A DNA stretch of 7,279 nucleotides. Origin: Desulfobacteraceae bacterium (GTDB lineage: Bacteria; Desulfobacterota; DSM-4660; Desulfatiglandales; Desulfatiglandaceae). The notes beneath the pieces are model-generated. The model was not told the DNA's origin, ran no database searches, and saw only the letters and a program-made list of their open reading frames with translations. Of this stretch, positions 1 through 6,615 are shown one piece after another. Every line of letters begins with the position of its first letter. The stretch's first letter is position 1. The position numbers and the translations under genes were made by a program. The stretch is from positions 1-7,279 of the forward strand of contig JAUWMY010000116.1 in the NCBI GenBank assembly GCA_030612945.1. The letters are read 5' to 3'.

Positions 1-1833
1 GTACAGCATCCCGAGAACCACAGCCGCAAAAACAAAGGTCATGCCTGTACCAGCCTTTACATAGTCAATGGTTTTATATCCCCCTGGCCGCATGATCAAG
101 GCGTTGACTTGATGCGTAGGCAAGATAAAGGTATTGGAGGCTGCAATGCCCACCACCATGGCCGCCAGACGCGGGTCAGCTCCTACCTGAACGGCCATGC
201 TCATGGATAATGGGACCATGAGCACCGTTGCACCTACATTGGAAACCACGAGTGTGAAAAAAGTGGTCAAAAGACCGACCAGAAACATAAGTAAAAAAGG
301 GGATAGATTGCCAATTGTATTCATCAGGGAAATGGCTATATACTGACTTGTCCCTGTTTTTTCAAATGCGATTCCCAGGGGTATCAGACCGCTCAAGAGG
401 AAAATAGTCATCCAGTCAACCGCTTTATAAGCCTCGTCAATAGTAAGGACCCTGGATATCACCATGCCTACCGCTCCTGTCAACAGGGCAATACTCAGTT
501 TGACATTGAATCCCAGGGCCAGTACAAGTGCTATTAACAGAAACCCCAGAGCATATTTCGCTTTTTCCGACCGGAAAATTTCACCGTGTAAGTCCTCTGT
601 AAACACCAGACCCAGTTTCTCTTTCAATAGGGGAAATTTTGTCCACTGGCCCTGAAACAGTAATGCATCACCGTGCCTCAACTTCATTTTCGAAATGTTA
701 ACCAGATGGACTTTGTTATCTCTGAAAATAGCCAATGGGTTTACCTGATATCTTTTACGGAAATGGATTTCCCGCATGGTTTTACCTGCCAGCTCAGAAT
801 GGGGCGTGACAATAGCCTCCAAAATGCCGGCGTCCTCGGATGACAGGTCCTCCCTGAAAACATCCAGATCATCTTTTATGCCCCAGCCCAGATCTCTCGC
901 CAGTTGCCTGATGTGCTCATCAGTGCTGATCACCCCAACTACATCACCGGGTTCAATTTTGTCAGACCAGGTGGGTGCCAATAGTTTGCGTCGATAGTTA
1001 TCTTTGGCAATGCAGTCGACAGTGGCATGATAAAGAGGCCTAAGATTTAGTTCTTCCAGGGTTTTAGCTTGAAAGTCTTCCGGCACTGTTAGTTCAAATA
1101 TCTTTCCGATGCGTTTGCCATAAATTTCATCCAGATATGAACTCATAAAGCCCGCCTCTTCCCCGCCTTTCGTGGCCGGTAAAATAAATTTGCCAAAGAC
1201 GACAAAGTATATGATTCCAGCGGCCACCAGGGCCATGCCAATCGGTGTTACGCTGAATAAACCAAAAGCCTCAAAGCCCTTTCCATTTAAAACCGCTCCA
1301 TTGTTTACCCACCACGATTCCATAAGGTCATTCAACAAGATCAGCGGGCTGGAACCGACCAGGGTGAGGCAACCGCCAATAATTCCGCAGAATCCCATGG
1401 GCATCAGGATGCTGGATATCGGTAGATTCAACTGCTTGCTGATCCTTGTTGCAGCAGGCAAAAACAAAGACACAGCGCCGATATTCTGCATAAAGCTGGA
1501 AATGGTAGCCACTGTAACAGACAGGATGATCATGATTCGGGTTCTGCTCTTACCCGCGAATTTAATGATCTCATGGGAGAGCATTTTTATTACGCCGGCC
1601 TTATCCAGGCCGGCCCCAATAATGATTACGGCTATAATCGAGACTACAGCATTTGAACCCAGCCCACTGATGGCCTCATCGGCCCCTATCACGCCGGTAA
1701 GCGGGAGGATGACCATCATTAACAAGCCAACTACATCAACCCGTACCAACTCGAAAATAAAGAGTATTATCACCAATACCAGCACCAATAGCACAATCAT
1801 CATGTCCACAGTTATTGTTGGATCAGTTATCAT
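1..1833 (-). CDS. SLC13/DASS-family anion permease with two TrkA-C (RCK_C) domains, 3' end cut by window
   Basis: This is an uninterrupted reading frame of 611 codons from the ATG at 1831-1833 to the window edge. It is an inner-membrane transporter of the divalent anion:Na+ symporter type; family members carry sulfate, phosphate or dicarboxylates, and the substrate here cannot be read. Hydrophobic helices fill residues about 11-220. Two soluble TrkA-C-like domains follow at about 243-316 and 335-412, and helices resume at about 425-611. Family-like re-entrant motifs are QNIGAVSLFLP (116-126) and SNVGATVLMVP (531-541). The end has SNTFILPTHQVN (567-578) and a GGYKTIDYVKAG stretch typical of the family C-terminus, so probably only a few residues are missing. 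An in-frame stop lies upstream and the start is preceded by a weak AAAGAGA ribosome site. It lies on the same strand as the pilT operon but is separated from it by about 950 bases, so it is probably its own unit. Confidence 0.9.
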   Translation of the reverse strand, partial: MITDPTITVDMMIVLLVLVLVIILFIFELVRVDVVGLLMMVILPLTGVIGADEAISGLGSNAVVSIIAVIIIGAGLDKAGVIKMLSHEIIKFAGKSRTRIMIILSVTVATISSFMQNIGAVSLFLPAATRISKQLNLPISSILMPMGFCGIIGGCLTLVGSSPLILLNDLMESWWVNNGAVLNGKGFEAFGLFSVTPIGMALVAAGIIYFVVFGKFILPATKGGEEAGFMSSYLDEIYGKRIGKIFELTVPEDFQAKTLEELNLRPLYHATVDCIAKDNYRRKLLAPTWSDKIEPGDVVGVISTDEHIRQLARDLGWGIKDDLDVFREDLSSEDAGILEAIVTPHSELAGKTMREIHFRKRYQVNPLAIFRDNKVHLVNISKMKLRHGDALLFQGQWTKFPLLKEKLGLVFTEDLHGEIFRSEKAKYALGFLLIALVLALGFNVKLSIALLTGAVGMVISRVLTIDEAYKAVDWMTIFLLSGLIPLGIAFEKTGTSQYIAISLMNTIGNLSPFLLMFLVGLLTTFFTLVVSNVGATVLMVPLSMSMAVQVGADPRLAAMVVGIAASNTFILPTHQVNALIMRPGGYKTIDYVKAGTGMTFVFAAVVLGMLY

Positions 1834-1849
1834 GATAATTCTCTTTCTT

Positions 1850-1901
1850 AGCAACGGTTCATGGCCATCGAAAATCCCGCTATTAGGGGGAGGACGTTGC
1901 T
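1850..1901 (-). promoter_or_regulatory. Inverted repeat in the permease 5' leader (possible regulatory hairpin)
   Basis: The 7-base arms are perfect complements: on the minus strand AGCAACG (1901-1895) pairs with CGTTGCT (1856-1850). They enclose 38 bases that contain the self-complementary ATGGCCAT (1861-1868). Just upstream, CTCC...GGGAG can pair locally, or the GGGAG can pair with a downstream CTCCC, so two exclusive folds are conceivable. The downstream arm ends 16 bases before the ATG, near the ribosome-binding region. I do not recognise a known riboswitch class. Confidence 0.3.
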
Positions 1902-1932
1902 TTTATCTGCTCCCTAAAAGGAGGCTAGGCCA

Positions 1933-1960
1933 TATTTAAGTTTATTAGGCTGAATGTCAA
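1933..1960 (-). promoter_or_regulatory. Possible sigma-70-type promoter for the permease gene
   Basis: On the minus strand a perfect TTGACA (1955-1960) is followed after 16 bases by TAAATA (1933-1938), which is only a fair -10 match. An alternative -10, TTAAAT, has 15-base spacing. It lies about 100 bases upstream of the permease start. The TTGACA belongs to the outer edge of the inverted repeat at 1951-2166, which contains several TTGACA copies on this strand, so the match may be coincidental. Confidence 0.25.
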
Positions 1961-2166
1961 ATGACAAAGCTCAAATGTCAAATGAATGTCAAAGCCGAAA
2001 GCTCAACCTTGATATCAGCTTGGTTCTTTGCTGCTTGTCAGCCATTTGTTACTCGCCTTTTTTTACTTGCTTAAATCACTTCAATGCACTTTGCTCACTT
2101 GACTAAGAATTTTGATATTTAATCATTTAGATTTTGTTTGTCATTTAGATTTTGTCATTTGAAATT
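1951..2166. repeat. Imperfect inverted-repeat element with CAAATGACAAA arms
   Basis: The left arm (about 1951-1994) contains CAAATGACAAA at 1958-1968 followed by CAAATGTCAAATG. The right arm (about 2122-2161) contains the exact complement TTTGTCATTTG at 2151-2161 and further TTTGTCATTT units. The arms also repeat internally as short direct repeats of TCAAATG/TGTCAAA. About 120 bases of low-complexity, AT-rich sequence without a reading frame separate them. This looks like a small non-autonomous element or a decayed remnant. No transposase and no clear target duplication are visible. Confidence 0.55.
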
Positions 2167-2390
2167 ATTTAGCCAAGCAGGGACATCTCCAGGCAAGGCC
2201 CACGAACTCTGACCAAGCCCACTGGACGTGTTTATCAAGGATGGAATAAACTGATCTTCGGAATCACAATCTGTGCATCGCGAGAACTATAAAGTGAACG
2301 TTGAAGATATTTGCGCATATCCTATTAAATTGCTGTCTTTCTGTCGATATGTTTGTAAGTTCTCAATAAATTCGGGCTGTATTAAGAAAA
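2167..2390. other. Intergenic stretch with no supported feature
   Basis: No convincing gene, RNA gene or operator was found here. The only structure noted is a weak 6-base stem, GTTTAT (2230-2235) with ATAAAC (2246-2251). A plus-strand frame running 2273-2692 crosses this stretch and the repeats to its right, and is judged spurious because much of it translates repeat DNA. Confidence 0.5.
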
Positions 2391-2420
2391 TCCCCCTCAA
2401 TCCCCCTTTGCAAAAGGGGG
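2391..2420. repeat. NPPLxKG-type intergenic hairpin repeat
   Basis: The unit has two CCCCCTC/T-type blocks and a strong hairpin at 2402-2420: stem CCCCCTTT, three-base loop, AAAGGGGG. In one plus-strand frame it reads IPLNPPLQKGEG. That is the hallmark peptide of a dispersed intergenic repeat often mis-annotated as coding in cyanobacteria, Deltaproteobacteria and related MAGs. There is no U-run on either side, so it is not a typical intrinsic terminator. Confidence 0.7.
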
Positions 2421-2486
2421 AAGGTTCGGAATGCCCATATTTATTGAGATGTTACATATGTTTTGGGTATTTACGGGAAAATATGG

Positions 2487-2720
2487 TAACTCAGGTTCAG
2501 GGGTTCACGGTTCAGAGGTTCAGGGTTTTGTCTGACAAAGAAACCAGGATTTGCGAAGAACTACGAGCCAAAGAGACAGATTCAAGATGCTTTTGGGTGA
2601 TCAATGCATATTGCCGAATGTTTCCATTCCGAATCGAATACATAATTCACCCGATTCTTACGATACGCCAAGTCACTAACCATGAACTGTGAACCGTGAA
2701 CCTGATAACCTGAGCAGTTA
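2487..2720. repeat. MITE-like inverted-repeat element with GGTTCA-array arms
   Basis: The left arm (2487-2528) starts TAACTCAGGTT and carries four GGTTCA units at 2494, 2502, 2509 and 2517, spaced 8, 7 and 8 bases. The right arm (2679-2720) is its imperfect complement. Read on the minus strand it starts TAACTGCTCAGGTT and shares the core GGTTCACGGTTCA exactly. The arms are about 40 bases, and the roughly 150-base interior has no supported gene. It sits just past the 3' end of the pilT operon, so a transcript reading through could fold into a long stem. Mobility is inferred from shape only. Confidence 0.6.
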
Positions 2721-2787
2721 CAAAATATGAAGATAAAATATGGGGTTAAAAGAAGTGCTTGAGGCCTTTTCGTTTTCTGATATTTTT

Positions 2788-3246
2788 TTATTCGAATGGA
2801 ATCGGGCGGACAACCTTAACGAGCCGGGAGTTTACTAAATAGTCCTTATCACCAACTTCAAGGTAAAAGAATGCCTTGCTATTGTTCAGGAAATCGGACA
2901 GACGGGCATGGCTTCTGGGGAGATCGGAATACACTTTACCCTCGATTGATTCCCCTGAGAGGAAACTCACTTCAGCCGGGATTTTTTGTTCATAGGTGAT
3001 GCTTTTTTTCATATCACGATCTTCCAAAACAATCATCACAATGCATTCCTTTTGGAGTAGCACTATTTGTCCTTCGTCTGACTCGAAGGGGATATAAGTC
3101 TTCTCGCTAACGAGCAAATCCAGCACCAACTCATTTCCTTCTCGAGTCGGTGCACGAAGTGCAACAAAAAAGCTGCCGTTAAGACTGCTTTCATCGGAAC
3201 AAATGATTTCCGCCCTTTTTTTTGTGGTCTCTATCTTGAGCCCCAT
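2788..3246 (-). CDS. Hypothetical protein with two tandem copies of a small domain (RLSDFLN motif in the second)
   Basis: This 152-residue soluble protein has no signal peptide or membrane segment. It contains what looks like an internal duplication. Copy 1 (about residues 12-74) starts AEIICSDESSLNGS and ends IVMIVL. Copy 2 (about 91-148) starts AEVSFLSGESIEGK and ends LVKVVRPI. Both share the pattern AE-beta-[S/G]-acidic-S-[L/I]-x-G, a central L-x-[D/L]-[F/L]-L segment and a C-terminal valine-rich strand. Copy 2 carries RLSDFLN (115-121), recalling the small beta domain of DUF6812-like proteins; that assignment is from memory and tentative. A charged linker (75-90) joins the copies. The gene starts 24 bases after the large regulator and is probably the last gene of the pilT operon. 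The ATG at 3244-3246 has only a weak GGGTAG-like ribosome site. No function can be assigned; association with the pilus module is inferred from position. Confidence 0.8.
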   Translation of the reverse strand: MGLKIETTKKRAEIICSDESSLNGSFFVALRAPTREGNELVLDLLVSEKTYIPFESDEGQIVLLQKECIVMIVLEDRDMKKSITYEQKIPAEVSFLSGESIEGKVYSDLPRSHARLSDFLNNSKAFFYLEVGDKDYLVNSRLVKVVRPIPFE

Positions 3247-3270
3247 ACGTTCTACCCGCTTAATTAAACA

Positions 3271-5289
3271 TCAAATATCTTCTTCCTCTATTTCACCCCT
3301 TGCTTCCACGGCCAGACGTGCCCCTTCCATTAACAGCGACATGGCAGCGGCCTGGATGGTGCAGGGGGGCAAGTCCGAACAGGGGATGATCTGAAAGTCC
3401 CCCTCCTCCCATGTCATGAGCTTGTAGAACGCCTCTTCACCCTCTATGCTTCCAGCGAGCGCGTGAGTTACCTCCCCTTGCTCGATGTAAATTCGGCCCT
3501 TTTCACCCATGCTGTCAAGTATGATCTCAACATCCTTGTCTCCCGCAGTAAGGTTTTGAATGATATCGGTAAGGCTCATCTCTGTTAGAGATCCACTTAC
3601 GCCTTTCCTGGATTCCTTGGGAGATTTGCTGGCCAGTATTCGTTGTATCTTTAGAGAGAGCAGTTCTAAATCGACCGGTTTTTTGAGAAAATCATCAGCG
3701 CCAGCCTCTAAGCTCTCAGCCGCAAGTCTTTCACCCTCTTCCGCTGTAACAAACAAGAATGGTATATGAGTCGTTGCGGAGTTTTCCCTCAATGCCTGAC
3801 AGAACCTCAAACCATCAGTCCCCGGCAGATTAATCTCAGAGATGACCAGATCGACCCCTGAGTTCATTATGGTTTTCACAGCAGATTTGGCATCTGTAAG
3901 TACCTCGATATCATAGCCGTCATTGCCCAGGCGAAGGGCCATGCTGGATTCCTGAGACTCGCCTGGATCTACAATGAGTATGCGCCTTGAAGGGTGGTCA
4001 ACTTTCCTTAGGAATTCCTCGTCTTTAATAATCTGCAGAAAGGCTTCCAGTATGGCTTTGGTTTCCGGAGATAAAGTTTGCTGACCGAGCAGCCTGCGGA
4101 CCTGATTTATGTCCTTCACCAGTTCAGGTTCACGTTTTTTAGTATCCTGGTATTCGGTCACCATTTTCAGAATGTTTGCTTCCACCCTCTTTGCACCATT
4201 CCCGTCCACTTCCGGGCCAATAATTTCATCCAGACGGTAGGGTGTATCAATGAGACTCAGCAATTTTTTTCCAAATTTATTCACAGAAAGCCACACACAT
4301 AGAACGAGACCGTCCACCTGGCTGGGAGACAAATTCAGTCTTAAGGCCAGAAGTTTGCAGTATCTTGCCTGTGCGAGTATCTCCTGAAGCCGCTTGTCGT
4401 CGCCTTTCATACTTTTTTTCACAAGAAAGACTACCAGACTAATCAGGGTCTGACTCATCTGGTGGTACGAATGCTCCTGGCCCAACAGTATGGGGGCAAG
4501 ATGGTAAAAACTTATGTGGGGTAACCTGAACTTTAGAGATATGTCCTTGACCCAGGAGGCTTGAGACTCAAAAATACGGCCGTTTACCAAAAAAAGGTCA
4601 GGGGATTTCTCTTCGCATATCTTAATAGCCTCCTCCTGATCAGAAGCCCAGCTAACATCCGTGTACCCTTCCCCATGGAGGAGGGTCTTCAGCGCGCTGG
4701 CGCGGGCACGATCGGGTTCAAGGAGTAGGATTTTTCTTCGAGTTCGAGTTTTATCTTCCAGGCTCAGTTCTTTCTTTGCTTCCTGTTCAGGGCTTACAAT
4801 CGTGAAGTTCTCAGGGATTTCCAGATCCTGGGCAGGTACATAGGCTTTACCCTTGTAATGGACTTCTATGGCTTTATCAATTTCTGACCCGGAAGCTACA
4901 GTGAATGTTAGCTGGAGAGGGGCTGGAAAAATGGTTCGAAGCTTCTCCAGCAGGTTTTGGTCTTGTGGATCATCAAGGGCGAGTGTAAGGATGTTCTTTT
5001 TTGGATCATAATCTACGGGAAAGATCTTCCAGCGCTCGGCAAACTTGAGGGACACCTTCGCTTTTGCGGAATCCGGGGGCTGTTCGATCAAAAGGGCCTG
5101 ATATGGCTTTCCGAGAATCTCCGCCAACCCTGCCCCTAATGTTTCATAGTCGAGCATGTTCAAAAAAACGAGGGCTTCATCAACACTGATTCCCCTCGTC
5201 ATAGCATAGTCTTCTGCCTGCCGAACCTGTTCCTCATTCAACTGTCCATTGGACATAAAGTAGCTATTCAGTTTCGAGATATCAATCAT
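3271..5289 (-). CDS. Multidomain regulator: MshEN/GspE-N-like, two degenerate receiver domains, DUF4388 (PATAN-like)
   Basis: This is a cytosolic 672-residue protein. Residues about 1-147 match the N-terminal domain of GspE/PilB/MshE ATPases (LAEILGKPY at 55-63, LALDDPQD at 103-110), but no ATPase follows. In other proteins such domains bind c-di-GMP; the usual RLG motif reads KLN here. Residues about 185-295 form a receiver-like domain whose phosphorylated Asp is replaced by Asn236. Residues about 300-425 are helical and resemble an HD-GYP/HDOD-like segment without its His-Asp pair (SV at 335-336); this is uncertain. Residues about 435-553 form a second receiver with Glu485 at the Asp position, Thr515 and the Lys537-Pro pair retained. 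Residues about 566-637 match DUF4388 (GSLTEMSLTDIIQ, GRIYIEQGEVTHA, GEEAFYKLMTWEEGDF). The start lies 6 bases after the pilT stop with no good ribosome site, which suggests translational coupling. The likely role is control of the pilus motor by protein or nucleotide binding. Confidence 0.88.
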   Translation of the reverse strand: MIDISKLNSYFMSNGQLNEEQVRQAEDYAMTRGISVDEALVFLNMLDYETLGAGLAEILGKPYQALLIEQPPDSAKAKVSLKFAERWKIFPVDYDPKKNILTLALDDPQDQNLLEKLRTIFPAPLQLTFTVASGSEIDKAIEVHYKGKAYVPAQDLEIPENFTIVSPEQEAKKELSLEDKTRTRRKILLLEPDRARASALKTLLHGEGYTDVSWASDQEEAIKICEEKSPDLFLVNGRIFESQASWVKDISLKFRLPHISFYHLAPILLGQEHSYHQMSQTLISLVVFLVKKSMKGDDKRLQEILAQARYCKLLALRLNLSPSQVDGLVLCVWLSVNKFGKKLLSLIDTPYRLDEIIGPEVDGNGAKRVEANILKMVTEYQDTKKREPELVKDINQVRRLLGQQTLSPETKAILEAFLQIIKDEEFLRKVDHPSRRILIVDPGESQESSMALRLGNDGYDIEVLTDAKSAVKTIMNSGVDLVISEINLPGTDGLRFCQALRENSATTHIPFLFVTAEEGERLAAESLEAGADDFLKKPVDLELLSLKIQRILASKSPKESRKGVSGSLTEMSLTDIIQNLTAGDKDVEIILDSMGEKGRIYIEQGEVTHALAGSIEGEEAFYKLMTWEEGDFQIIPCSDLPPCTIQAAAMSLLMEGARLAVEARGEIEEEDI

Positions 5290-5295
5290 TTGCGA

Positions 5296-6339
5296 TTACA
5301 GGTCTTGCTCTTTCTCATTCAAATAGAGATTTGCTTCTTCCTGGGTAACCAGGTTTTTCTGAACCAGGTTTTTGATGTGATCCTCCATAGTCTGCATACC
5401 TGCGCTTTTGCCTGTTTGCAGCACGGAAAAAATCTGGTAGGTCTTTCCCTCTCTTATGAGGTTCTGGACGGCCTGATTGGATATCATTATCTCCACCGCA
5501 GCAATCCTGCCGTCTCCATCCGATTTTCTTAACAACTGCTGTGCAATTGCACCACGCAATGATTCGCTAAGCATCGTTCTTATCTGGGATTGCTGGGTAG
5601 TCGGAAAAACATCGATAATGCGGTCCATTGTCCTGGCTGTACTGGACGTGTGAAGGGTGCCCAGAACCAATAGCCCTGTCTCGGCCGCTGTAAGGGCGAG
5701 ATGTATGGTTTCAAGATCCCTCATCTCCCCCACAAGGATAACGTCAGGATCTTCCCGCAAGGCTGCCCTCAAACCGGTAGAAAAACTTTCCGCATGGAAC
5801 CCAATTTGCCTCTGATGGATAAGACATTTTCCTCTGGGGTGAATGAACTCTATGGGATCTTCCAACGTGATGATGTGGTAGCTCTTTTCTTTGTTTATTA
5901 AATCTATAATAGCTGCAAGCGTCGTAGATTTTCCGGACCCCGTTGACCCCGTAACCAGCACGAGACCACTTTTCATCCTTGCAAGAATTTGGACAGATTC
6001 CGGAAGACTCAACTCTCTCAGGGTCTTAATATCCGTGGGAATTAATCGAAATGCTCCTCCGTACCCCTTTCTTTCCATAAACACATTAGCGCGAAAACGG
6101 GCCATGCCCTCAAGTTCGTATGCAAAATCAATATCCCTCTTCGCCTTGAGAAGCTCTAAGTGTGTCTCATCCAGCAGTTCAAGAAGAAGCACTTCAGACT
6201 CATTGGGCGTAAGGTCATGATATTTTGTACGCTGCAACTGTCCGTCAATTCGGAGCATAGGAGGGTCGCCAGCACACACGTGTAGATCCGAGGCCTTGTG
6301 CTGGATCATCATTTTAAGCAGGACATCAATCTTTGCCAC
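5296..6339 (-). CDS. pilT: Type IV pilus retraction ATPase PilT
   Basis: PilT is the cytoplasmic hexameric ATPase that powers pilin disassembly, pilus retraction and twitching motility. The 347 residues match the usual family length. The N-terminal domain has the typical ASDLH and PPMLRIDG segments (residues 16-33). The Walker A is GSTGSGKST (131-139), the Asp box ITLEDPIEF (157-165), the Walker B region DPDVILVGEMRD (197-208, catalytic Glu205), and the His box TLHTSSTARTMDRIIDVFP (228-246). The C-terminal NLIREGK (293-299) corresponds to the PilT AIRNLIRE motif needed for retraction. The His box and NLIRE motif favour PilT over PilU. All catalytic positions look intact. The start is GTG at 6337-6339, supported by an upstream GGAG. 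It is the first gene of the operon, directly followed by the multidomain regulator. No other pilus genes are in the window. Confidence 0.97.
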   Translation of the reverse strand: MAKIDVLLKMMIQHKASDLHVCAGDPPMLRIDGQLQRTKYHDLTPNESEVLLLELLDETHLELLKAKRDIDFAYELEGMARFRANVFMERKGYGGAFRLIPTDIKTLRELSLPESVQILARMKSGLVLVTGSTGSGKSTTLAAIIDLINKEKSYHIITLEDPIEFIHPRGKCLIHQRQIGFHAESFSTGLRAALREDPDVILVGEMRDLETIHLALTAAETGLLVLGTLHTSSTARTMDRIIDVFPTTQQSQIRTMLSESLRGAIAQQLLRKSDGDGRIAAVEIMISNQAVQNLIREGKTYQIFSVLQTGKSAGMQTMEDHIKNLVQKNLVTQEEANLYLNEKEQDL

Positions 6340-6615
6340 TGCACATCTCCAAGATAATAGACTTGTATCTATCTATATATCGGCAACCGAGCACCTTAAC
6401 TTTAACAAGAAATGGGAATTCTGAAACTTTTTAATTTGGATAACATCAATTTAGCGGAAGTCAATGATTTGACACACAGGCTGTATCAAAATCAAATTCA
6501 TCAACACCTTCACTGCCACATTTCTTGATAAAAAACGCCAACTATTTGAATTTTATTGAAATTATTTTTCTCCTCAATTTAGGCATGATTCCTGCAGCGA
6601 TAATGCAATATCATT
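6340..6615. other. Divergent intergenic region between pilT and the SH3b-protein gene
   Basis: This AT-rich stretch must hold the leader and promoter of the pilT operon (minus) and of the SH3b gene (plus). The best minus-strand match is TTGACT (6459-6464), 16 bases, then TATCCA (6437-6442), which is poor at the -10. A GGTGC...TTGCC pair at about 6382-6394 resembles a sigma-54 site but has the GG-to-GC spacing one base short. No plus-strand promoter stands out, and no RNA gene or strong repeat is seen. Confidence 0.5.
6347..6353 (-). promoter_or_regulatory. Ribosome-binding site that fixes the pilT GTG start
   Basis: On the minus strand CTTGGAG ends 7 bases before the GTG at 6337-6339. An ATG overlaps this spacer but is out of frame with pilT, so the GTG is the best start. 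Confidence 0.7.

Noticed and set aside
1834..1930. c-di-GMP-I riboswitch before the permease gene
   Set aside because: Only a 3'-end-like segment is similar. The ACAGGGCAAACC and GACGCAAAGCC blocks and the closing stem are missing.
1172..1939. Plus-strand open frame of 255 codons
   Set aside because: It lies mostly antisense to the permease, whose minus-strand frame has clear family motifs and membrane helices. The plus-strand translation is low-complexity (Ile/Thr/Ser-rich) and matches nothing I know.
2391..2420. CRISPR-like repeat
   Set aside because: There is a single hairpin unit, with no regularly spaced copies and no spacers.
2273..2692. Plus-strand open frame of 139 codons
   Set aside because: It translates the NPPLxKG hairpin and the GGTTCA array, has no ribosome site, and looks like read-through of repeats.
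2721..2787. Intrinsic terminator after the operon
   Set aside because: The sequence after the stop is A/T-rich, but no GC-rich stem followed by a U-run is visible on the minus strand.
6382..6396. Sigma-54-like site upstream of pilT
   Set aside because: The GG and GC elements are present, but their spacing is one base shorter than the consensus, and the flanking bases fit poorly.
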